A stretch of DNA of 64,000 nt from Endomychus coccineus (taxonomy: Eukaryota > Arthropoda > Insecta > Coleoptera > Endomychidae), in NCBI GenBank assembly GCA_958510875.1, contig CAUEHT010000002.1:1364001-1428000 (forward strand), written 5' to 3'. Below are positions 34,428-44,000 of this stretch, piece after piece. Every line of letters starts with the position of its first letter. Within the stretch, counting starts at the first letter, position 1. The notes under the pieces are model-generated. The model saw only the letters and a program-made list of their open reading frames with translations. It made no database searches and was not told where the DNA came from. The position numbers and the translations under genes are program-made.

Positions 34428-35054
34428 GGAAGAGAACCAACATACTCACCCGATATTGGGTGAATTTGATGTCCAGTTACTAACTCTATTCATATGAATA
34501 GCAGGCGCAGAGAGCTGCGATGCAATGCAGTTAGGGCAAGAGAAAGAGAGAGCGGTGGTGGCAGTGTAGCTGTATAGCAGGATGCAGTGCAGGCAACAGC
34601 CAGTGTCCACCATTCCCTATTTCATCGTTGATGAATTGAAAACTGTTTTATGATTTTAGTCTCCATTAAAATGAAAAATGTCGCTTTTCGGACCGACTTT
34701 GCCTCGCGGAGACACGACTGTATCTCTACATTTCCCCCTCGATCGTTATAAGCTTCATCTTTGGGGCTGATTGAAGCTAGTTTTGATACAGTTCCAGATG
34801 TCTCAACAATGTCAACCCTATTGATCGATCAAAGTTGGCGCTTAGTCGTGTAACTGTGACATGGGAGTCGTCCGAAAAGCAAGATCGCTGCTCGCGCAAC
34901 GCTGCAGTTGAAGTTCTTGGTCGTAAATAGGGGTGGATTTGGACGCGGTATGGTAACGTCGTTCGATGGATGAATTGGAGAGGGGTAGGTGTAGGGTGAG
35001 TAGCATGAATGTTAACCCCATTCAAAGAATTCAACGTGGATGTGTAGGTGTCTG
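34428..35054. other. Gene-free stretch, mixed composition
   Basis: A GC-richer segment with CAG-type words (34500-34600) and a block at 34680-35030 show no coding signal that I recognise. Confidence 0.4.
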
Positions 35055-35735
35055 CAAATTATTTGACAAACAATAAAATAACATTTTTCGACACAAACAA
35101 TAAAGTCATACAATTGTTCCACACAATCAACTCTTGGAATTATTTGTTCACGAATGAAACCATCAAATTATCCAACCACCAATGAGATAATGAGATCGTG
35201 AATTAATTTGACAACCAATAAAAACCTGAAATTATTCGACCATCAATGAAATCCTAATATCAATTAACAACAACTGAAATCGTAAAATAATTTGACAACC
35301 AATAAAATCGAGAAATTATTTGAACATCAAATCAAATCCTAAAATTATTCAACAACCAATGAAATCGTGTACTAATTTGACAACCAACAAAATCGTGAAA
35401 TTATTTGACGACCAATAAAGTGTGGAAACTATTTGTCTACCAATTGAATCGTGAAATTATTCGACCACCAATGAAATCTTGAAATCATTTGACAACCAAT
35501 GAAATCTTTCATTAATTCAACAATCAACAAAATCGTGAAATTATTTGACTACTAATGAAGTGGTGAAATTATTTGACAACCGATAAAATCGTGAAATTAT
35601 TTGACAACCAATAAAATCGTGAAATTATTCGACTACCAATAAAATGGTGAAATTATTTGACTACCAATAAAATCGTGATATTATTTGACAACCAGTAAAA
35701 TGTAGAAATTATTGTGATAACCAATAGAATGATTC
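35055..35735. repeat. 28-bp minisatellite, about 24 copies
   Basis: The unit is AAAATCGTGAAATTATTTGA followed by CAACCAAT. Copies near 35580-35700 are almost identical; those at the left end are more diverged and vary in length. No spacers of constant length and unique content are present, so it is not a CRISPR array. Confidence 0.9.
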
Positions 35736-36857
35736 GTTTTGATTCCATTATCTTGAATTAGGCGAGGTGTTGAACAAGCTTCATCAAATGAAATTGAAGG
35801 TTTGTGAATATCCCAACCTGAGTAATATATGGTCCATGATATTTGAACTTATGACAGATAAACTACCATTGGACCTGTTGGAGAACAAAGTTGGGCAAGA
35901 GTGATGATGTATGAACACGTAAGTAGTAGCGAGTTGGCTGAAATGGTCACTATTGATAAGTATGGTGAATTAGCTGCTTCTGATATGTTGACGTTCAAAG
36001 GTCATTGATCGTTTCAAATCAACTGAAATTGATACTCAATTTCAAATTACGGCAGACCTAATTGTGTTGCGAAAGAGATCACCTCATCTTTCCTATGAGG
36101 TAATCTAATGTCATGAGATTGAAACAATGAGAAAAATTCACCGTTGAGTATCAGTAGTTGCAGTTGAAGAAACTTTACCATACAGATTTGAAGCTCCCCT
36201 CAATAAATATTATTTTGAATTGCTCCCTGCTGGTTCTGACCTGTAAATTGGTACAACACAATTGCCAACCCCAAATATGATTCCAAAGAGTAGATTAATG
36301 ATTCCTCAATCACTTTCATTGGAAAAAAGTTCGTGGAACATGAAATTTAAGAACACAATTCTCAAAATACTTCGATCTCGAATTTGTCTTAATATTCATG
36401 GTACTCCAACAAATTCACCTCTCTCTGAAGCTTAGATTTGATAAAACGATCACCGTTTGATGAAAGGGTGATTCATTTCTCATTATAGTGACCACAGTGT
36501 GATTATTATTGACAAAACATTCAAACCTAAAATACGACGAGACGCTATAAAGCAAAACTAATACTTCCCATACCCGCCGCTAGGAGTTGGGATCAATTTT
36601 GAACTATATTGATTGGTTTTCTCAATAGTCTCATAGATTACGTTACATAGCAGACAATTCTCTATTCTGTGGTTATCTATAACTTTTTTGTGTTGAATCA
36701 CAAAAATGGCTCATACATGGACGATATTATACGCCAATCATAGATACTAGATATATCTACAGTATATTCAATTCCAAGCTGGAAATTTCATAGGAGTATA
36801 TGAAGAATCAAATTCAAAATTCTACACTGTCAAAAACTACAACAAAATCAGAGACAG
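35736..36857. other. Stretch with possible decayed coding remnants
   Basis: Pieces such as LPYRFEAPLNKYYFELLPAG (about 36177-36236, plus strand) read like old protein-coding sequence, but stops are frequent and no family is recognised. Confidence 0.3.
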
Positions 36858-38258
36858 GAGACCAAACTCCCGTTGTAGGGGGTGTGTCAAGCAACAGACG
36901 CGAGGTAGGTTGTACCAACGAGGTCTATACATAGAGTAGACAACTAACCCTTTCACGGGTAATTTTTCGGACATTCTGTCCTTCTCGCGCACATGTACTG
37001 CGCTCTCACTCGCACGATTTCCCCTTAATTCTCCTCAACTATGACGGTATGCGCGCGTTATATTATATTTCAAAGTTCTGTTATATTCTTATACTCTTTG
37101 TGATACTAATAAAAATGGTTGGCATTCGCAAATGTTGTAAGAAAAATAAAAACCCGCTAAGTCCATATAGGAGTTTTTTTAAGTAAGTTTTTTTTATAAT
37201 AAAATACGTATAATATAATAGAATCTATACATAACCTACGTGTTTGTTTATTTTTCTTTGTAGATTTAAAAAAGAGTGGTGTGAATTTTTTGATTTGCAA
37301 GAAAGTCAAATATCGAAGTCTTCTACAGTTTGTAGTGATCATTTTGAAGATAAATATATAACCAATACTGGTAATAGATATGTATTATCGTCAGATGCTA
37401 AGCCCACTATTAATAAAGCTGTAAAGAGGTACTGATATATATATACAATCAATTTGCAAGCAATGTTACTATTATTTATTATTATATTTCTTGTTTTAGA
37501 CTTAATATTAATACAAATAAGACTAATATAATATAATAAACAATAAATGAAACCTGTTTGATAACATTCTCCTGTGCAAATGAACTCGACCTGACAACTT
37601 CTTTTATTGTGTTACACACTTATACACATTTCCAATATATTTATTTAACATAATAAAATTATATTATGTTTTATAACTTAACATAATTATCACTCTTGGG
37701 GATTGAAGTAAATATTACTTTTTCGATTCCACCTGGCATTTTTATTAGAGGCATAAGTTTATATTTCATAAACTCTAAATCTTGTTTTACGATATTTTCT
37801 GTGACTTCTCCAGAAATCAAAATTAAATCTACTCTCCTCACAGATCACCACTTAAATTAGAAACAAATACGCATTCCGCATTGCTTTATACGTACGTAAA
37901 CAAATAATCTGACAACTCGTCCTCCATACTGGAATGGTAAAACAGTTACCTAATTATCATTTCGGATCCCTATATTACTTCTTCTGCTCCACAACTTTAA
38001 AAAGCGCGCCTATTCGATTTTAACAACTTCCTGAAAGTTAAAAATTCGGTGTAGAAGGGGAGACCGTGCGAGTGAAAGCGCACTAAGAGCTTACTACATG
38101 TGCGAGAAGGACAGAATGTCCGACAGGTTACCAGAGGTTCCCTATGCTTAACACACTACTTGTCTACTCTATACTAGACCTCGATGGGTTGTACTGTGAG
38201 TATCGCCATATTCTGACCTATCACGCAATGATTGGGAGTTTGGTATCCTGTCGTCTTG
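36858..38258 (+). mobile_element. P-like element derivative encoding a THAP domain
   Basis: The inner arms are 36974-37017 and 38067-38123, both containing the CGGACATTCTGTCCTTCTCG family sequence. The edge motif CATAGAGTAGAC / GTCTACTCTATAC lies at about 36935 and 38161. A weaker inverse match continues outwards to GACAGGAGACCAAACTCCC (about 36858) and GGGAGTTTGGTATCCTGTC (about 38240). Only the first, THAP-coding part of a P-type gene remains inside. Exact ends and target duplication are unresolved. Confidence 0.6.
37115..37435 (+). CDS. THAP-type zinc-finger protein, two exons, truncated transposase or orphan
   Basis: Exon 1 is 37115-37182 and exon 2 is 37264-37435, with a GTAAGT...TTTGTAG intron, giving about 79 residues. 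The order MVGIRKCC, SFFKFKKEWCEFF, VCSDHFED and then DAKPTIN is that of a THAP domain (Cys pair, Trp, CxxH, Pro near the end). The first Cys pair is abnormally spaced, with two adjacent Cys and no CxxxC, so zinc binding is doubtful. P-element transposases begin with a THAP domain, and inverted repeats surround this gene, so it is probably what remains of such a transposase. The GTPase-like and catalytic parts are absent downstream. Confidence 0.6.
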
Positions 38259-38846
38259 TTAAGTCTTGTTGGGTGATAAAAAGCACACTGAAATGTGGGT
38301 CATTAGTCATCACTACCGTGTGCTACTGTGTCATCGAGATGAATGCTCAGATCCTATTTTTGAAGAAAACTCCTTTTTTATCCGCACTGGCATGAACTCC
38401 GATACTGACACTCAAACTGTCAACTGAATATATAGTCCTGTTGGATCATACAAAGCAGACACAGAAATGTGGGTCATTATTGTGCAAGGTGACTGTATTA
38501 TCGAAATGAACACATTTTTAAAGAACTCCATTTTATTCGTACTGGCATTAACTTTGATATTGACACTGAAAGTATCAACGTAATGTATGTGAACAGACAT
38601 TACATGTGTAATCAGGATATATTTCGCAATGAGACAAATAAGAATCAGGGTTAAAAATATTTAAAATCTACTCATCACGTATTTCCAAAAATCGTTGACA
38701 ATTTTTTATTCATAAATCAATATTTTATCACACAAAATAGGATTCATAGTTAACAAAAAGATAAGCAGAACCATTGACACAATAAGTTGATTCAATGGCA
38801 CATAAAGATTTACAAGAAATCGCACGACAATCCTCATTCTGAACCT
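37436..38846. other. Right part of P-like element and gene-free flank
   Basis: No further coding sequence of the P-like element is seen. At about 38270-38540 two related segments (TGGGTCATTAGTCATCAC... and TGGGTCATTATTGTGCAA...) form a diverged duplicate of about 190 bp. Confidence 0.45.
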
Positions 38847-40559
38847 TCAACTACTTTTATTCTGTAAAGAATTATCCCGTGCTTTATATTCCAAATAAGA
38901 TACGTAATTTTTCATCAAACCTCTCAGTCTATTTGTATTGTGTAGCATCAAGAATGTTTGCAACGACACAGGATTGTGACTATTACAAATTTGGTATCTA
39001 GTCACATACTGGTAATAGTCTCCAAAATCTGGCGGCACCGATTCGCTCACCATTTTCATCTCAATCACATATTCGTTAGCACTTAACGACTCATTCATGC
39101 TGAACTTAACATGTTTATCCAATTTTATTATTCCATTTTTATCTTTTTCATTGACTCCAACGTTATAATCGGTCAGGGGGTTTTCTCCGTTCGATTTGAT
39201 AGATAAATTCTCGATTTCGTTACAGTGCTCTGGATTCTCCCCGTTCGTGTTTTCATTTTCGATGTTTCTCATCTGTTCTTCATGCGGATCATTTCCACAG
39301 TTTCCGTCTAGACTCGCCAATAACATCTCCATCTGTGTGTTATTGAAATAACGAACGAGAACATTACTTCCGCGTACATAATACATTTTGCCATGAGGCA
39401 TTTTCGCGTTCACTTCTTTCAGTAAATCTCCTCTTGAGACTGATCCACCGTCTGATAATTCATATCTCAGCATCGGAGCGGGGTCGTTATCATGAGGACT
39501 GTCAAGGGACGTTTTTTCAACTATGCTATTGGATGGAGAGGTCGAAGACTCGCTCACGTTGCTCTTCAATTCCACGTCGCCAGATAACTCCCGAACGGGT
39601 TGCGTGTTGTTGCATCCCATGCCATTCGCCTTGGTCCGTATGTTATTCCCATCACAATCCGATCGGCGAAGGGCGTTGTTCTCCTGGCGTTGTCTCGCCT
39701 TGCGCCACATCCTAGCCCGCATTTTTTTCGCGGACATCGGTGGTATGGTATAAGCAATCACGTCGTCTTGCGTAATGTCTATGTACTCGATGATGTTCTC
39801 GCCGTCGCTATCCGTGATTGACACCGTCTCTTCGTTGTTCAGCAACTCACGACAATTCTTTAGTTGTTTCGGCTTCTTTCGAGGAACTTCCACAGTTTCC
39901 GTAGTGGAACAAGTTCGTTTACAATCGACTCGTAGGTCCATACAATCCACAGAAAGATCCACGTGTGAATTTTTTTTCGTATCGTTGGAGTTATGGGCTG
40001 GAATTATTCCTCCAACGGTCGATTTGCTCTTGGAAGGGATGTATTTGTCGGGACTTCCTATAATCCTGCGTTCTTTGTTGGTATTTATTCTGCCAACGAT
40101 ACCGTTTATGAAGGTTTTCTTCGGCAACACAGTTTTTTCCTTTTCTTCTGCCGTATCTGGGACAATACTCGTGGTAATTGGATTTGTTGTTGCTGTGACA
40201 CTTGTGTCTTGGGCGTCTGGAAAACTTGTGTTTCCCTCATCGATGCTGGGCGGTTGACTGGGTGAAGGGTGTACCACAGTTTCGATGCTTGGCTTATGTT
40301 CATTCATCACTTTGGCTACTGATTCACCGATTTCTTCAGAAAGCTTTTCAACAACATTCATTCCTTTTGTATCTGACTGGTTGAACGTATCTTCTCTATT
40401 CATTTCGTCGCTTGCTGATGGTGTTTGTAACTCTGTTCCAGATTCTTGTTGTTGTTCATCTTCTCCTGTAACTGAGTAAGGTGTATCAATAGAAATGAAA
40501 AGAACAACAAATATTCGAACATGCAACCTTCCGTGAAGTTTAATGTTAAGTCTAGACAA
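38847..40559 (-). CDS. Paralogue 1: unrecognised protein sharing the N-terminal domain of paralogue 2, no repeat array
   Basis: A 570-codon frame; the exon proper probably starts at 40465, after a TTACTCAGTTACAG acceptor (residue 32), so the true start lies on an upstream exon. Residues 32-387 align along their length with paralogue 2: GEDEQQQESGTELQ, FINGIVGRINTNKERRI, GGIIPAHNSN, SVDCMDLRVDCKR, ITDSDGENIIEYIDIT and PMSAKKMRARMWRKA. After VNAKM the two diverge completely. The C-terminal 180 residues here are unique, with GKMYYVRGSNVLVRYF, a KHVKFSMNE motif of RVxF type, and a Tyr-rich end. Composition is polar and largely disordered. Family and function unknown; probably nuclear judging by basic clusters. 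Confidence 0.65.
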   Translation of the reverse strand: MSRLNIKLHGRLHVRIFVVLFISIDTPYSVTGEDEQQQESGTELQTPSASDEMNREDTFNQSDTKGMNVVEKLSEEIGESVAKVMNEHKPSIETVVHPSPSQPPSIDEGNTSFPDAQDTSVTATTNPITTSIVPDTAEEKEKTVLPKKTFINGIVGRINTNKERRIIGSPDKYIPSKSKSTVGGIIPAHNSNDTKKNSHVDLSVDCMDLRVDCKRTCSTTETVEVPRKKPKQLKNCRELLNNEETVSITDSDGENIIEYIDITQDDVIAYTIPPMSAKKMRARMWRKARQRQENNALRRSDCDGNNIRTKANGMGCNNTQPVRELSGDVELKSNVSESSTSPSNSIVEKTSLDSPHDNDPAPMLRYELSDGGSVSRGDLLKEVNAKMPHGKMYYVRGSNVLVRYFNNTQMEMLLASLDGNCGNDPHEEQMRNIENENTNGENPEHCNEIENLSIKSNGENPLTDYNVGVNEKDKNGIIKLDKHVKFSMNESLSANEYVIEMKMVSESVPPDFGDYYQYVTRYQICNSHNPVSLQTFLMLHNTNRLRGLMKNYVSYLEYKARDNSLQNKSS

Positions 40560-41006
40560 AGTCTGGTTTTATAAGAAATCTGGATGTAGAATAGGACACG
40601 TACTCTAATGAACGTAAGATTCGATTGCAGGACAGGAAAAGTAGCTGATATAAGTCTAATGAATCTAGAAAAATACATTAATGAATAATCAGTAAATCAA
40701 TGGCAAACATATGGATGAAATAGTTTCCTACATCAAACACCATATTGTGGTCAGGGATGATACTGTCGATAACGTCATTATTGCACTTGCACATCGTCAG
40801 ATCAGGTGACATTGGTTGATAATTCGAGTGTTTTGGTTGGAAAATGACCCCTTGAACTCTATTCATTACACTTTTAACATACCCTCATGAGAAATAATCG
40901 CAACGTGTCAAGTCATGAGACCTTGCGCGCCAGAGATCACCTCTGAGACCACCTTTTATGTGATTTGGAAAGTGGATGCTCGAAAACTATGTGCATCATG
41001 CTGAAA
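40560..41006. other. Spacer homologous to the flanks of paralogues 2 and 3
   Basis: The part upstream of paralogue 1 (CACCATATTGTGGTCAGGGA, about 40737-40756) matches that upstream of paralogue 2 (about 46208-46227). The part near 40875-41040 (TTAACATACCCTCATGAG, CCTGGCCCAAATCAATATTA) matches the DNA downstream of paralogue 3. The whole gene-plus-spacer unit was duplicated in tandem. Confidence 0.75.
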
Positions 41007-44000
41007 CTAAACCTGGCCCAAATCAATATTATCAGGTAAGGTTTCTAATAAGAGAATGACACGCCTCTGCAACAAGTCGAGGTAACTCTGAACACTTGAG
41101 AATCTCAATGAAAAGTCTTCGGTCGATTCACGATTCAGAATAATTTTACTGAGAAACAGGAAAAACTTACCAACACACAAAGTTTTGTTAACGGTTCTCG
41201 TATCCTGGACAAAACTCCTCTCCACCCTATCATGAGCCTCTTTTTGTTCGGTTAAGCTGTCCACAAGAGTGTCAAAATTTTCTTCCAAAGCCTCCTTCAA
41301 TATTCCCGGGAGTATGGTTAAGTGTTCTTTCGTATTTTCCATCGAAGTCGAAGCCAAATTGAAGCTGTTTCTGATTTCTTTAGTTACGTTGACGTAATCG
41401 TCTCCAAGAATAACGTGTTTGAAATTTTCAATGTTTTTGCTCGGGAGGCAATCAGCTTTTTCTGATTCGTTGTAGGCTTCTTGGTCACATTCCGATGCAT
41501 CGCATAGCTCAGGAGACGATTTAACGTTTCTTGTTAAGTTTTCGTTGACCTCCTCCATTGGTACAGTTCTTTCAGGAGGTTCCACAATTTCGAACGGAGT
41601 ACAACATTCTACCGTTTTGATATGAGTTTTCACGTTGGTGTTTCCTTGTACGACGCATTCGCTGTGCTTTTGTGATTCTCGCAATTTTTGCCAATTCCAC
41701 TCTATTCGTCTTGTATTTCCCTCTGCAACCTGCATCTTAGTTTTGTATGAAGGAACCTTGTTGTCGAAGAAAGAATTGGTATGCTCCGATGATTTTATAC
41801 ATTCTTCCTGTTGATGCTCTTTTACAGTCAGCATCTGATTTTGGTATAATGGTTGGTTAATGTAAGCAGTTCCATTGGGTAGCTCCCTCAAGTTAGTGTA
41901 AACTTTTTGTCGCGAATTCTCCCTGACAACTCGCATCAAGTCAGCTGATGTAGGTACAATGCTGCTAGTAGATCCATCAGTCAGCCTCTCCAAATGTCCC
42001 CAATCTTCCTGTTTTGAGTAGCCATTGAAAACCAGACTTCTGAGTGGCGAAACAAATCCATCGGGTAGCTCCTGCAATTTTGCCGGACCTTTTAGAACCG
42101 AATTCACCCTGACAGCTTGCACCAAGCTAACTGATGTTGGCAAATTAATGCTGTTAGATTCATAAGGCAGCACTTCCAAACGTCTCCAACATTTTTGTTT
42201 CGAATCGTCATCAAGAACATGAATTTTGGTTGGCGACACAAATTCATCGGGTAGCTCCTGCAATTTTTCTAGATACGTTTGTCTGGAATTCTCCCTGTCA
42301 TTTTGCATCAACTCAGCTGACGTTGCCACATTGTTGATGACAGACAAATCAGACAGATCCTCCAAATGTCTCCAATGTTTCTGTTTTGAATCTTCATCTA
42401 GAATTTGAATTTTGGGTGGCGTCACAAATCCATTTGGTAGCTCCCGCCACTCTTCTTTCTGTATTGCATCCTCCGCAAAAAGTTGCACTCTGTTCGCGAA
42501 CGGTGGCACATAGGTGATGACAGATTGTTCGTGCAATTCAGTCCAATCTTCCTGTGGTGAATCGTCCTCAGCAGCTTGCATCCTCAACATGAACGGTGGC
42601 TCATTGGTGTTGAAAGATTGCCGTCGCTGTTCAGTACAATCTCCCTGTATTGTATCCCCCTCAGCAGCTTGTTCCCGATTTCCAAACGATTGTTCCCGCA
42701 TTTCAGTCCAATCTCTCTGTGGTGGATCGTTCACAGTAGCTAGCAGCCAGTTCACGAACGGTGTCTCATTGGTGCGGACAGATGGCCCTTGCAGTTTAGT
42801 CTCATTCTTCTGTGTTACATCTTTCCCAACAACTTGCACCTGGTTTGCGAACGGTGACACGTTGTTGTCGGAGGTTTGCTCCCACAGTTTTGTCCTAGCT
42901 TTTTGTATTGCATTCTCCGCAACAGATTGTACTCGGTTTGGGAACGGTTGTACGTTGGAGTTGACAGATTGTTCATGCACTTCAGTCCAATCTTTCTCTG
43001 ATGAATCGTCCTCAGCAGCTTGCAGCCGGTTCACGAACGGTGGCACAATGGGGTTGACAGATTGCTTCCGCTGTTTAGTACAATCTTTCTGTATTGCATC
43101 CTCCCCAACAACTTGTTTCAGGTTTGCGAACGGTGGCATGTAGGTGCTGGCGTGCTGCTTTTGCAGTTTTGTGCTATCCATCTTTATTGCATCCTTCGCA
43201 ACAAGCTGTACTCGGTTTGTGAACAATGGCACGTTGATGTTGGCGGATTGATTTTGCGGTCTCGTGCTATCTTCTTGTGTTGTATCCTCCCCAACAACTT
43301 TTACACGGCTAGCAAACGGTGAAACGTTGGTTCTGGCGAGTTGTTTCCGCAATTCTATCATATATTCCTGTATTGCATTCTCCGCAACAAGTTGCAACCG
43401 TTTCGAGAACTGTGGCAAGTTGGTGTTGACGTATTGTTCGCGCTCTCTAGTCCAATCTTTCAGTGGTGAATCGTCATCAGCAGTTTGTAGCCGGTTTACG
43501 AACGGTGACTCATTGGTGTTGACATATTGCCCCCAATGTTCTTTCTGCATTCCATCCTCTCCAACAACTTGTATTCGGTTTGCGAACTGTGACACGTTGA
43601 TGTTGGTGGATTGTTTCCGCAGTTTTGTGTTACATTCCCGTGTTGCATCCTCCGCATAAAGTTGCACTTGATTTGCGAACGGTGGCACGTTGATGTTGTC
43701 GAAATGCTCCCGTATTTTTGTGCTATCTTTCTGTATTCCATCCTCCGCAACAAGTTGCACTAGGTTTGCGAACTGTGGCATGTTGATGTTGACAGTTTGT
43801 TCGAGAATTTGAGTCCTGTCTTTCTGTGGTGAATCGTCTTCAGTAGCTTGCAACAGGCTTACGAACGGGGACTCATTGGTGTTGACGGATTGCTCCCTCT
43901 GTTCAGTGAAATCTTTTAGTATTGTATCCTCCCCAACAACATGTACACGGTTTGCGTACGATGGAATATCGATTTTGGCGGACTTCTCTTGCAGTTTTAT

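Noticed and set aside
35055..35735. CRISPR-like array
   Set aside because: Repeats are contiguous with no unique spacers, and the context is a eukaryotic genome.
35760..36420. Retroviral-like gag fragment
   Set aside because: A few open words only; no zinc knuckle, protease or polymerase nearby.
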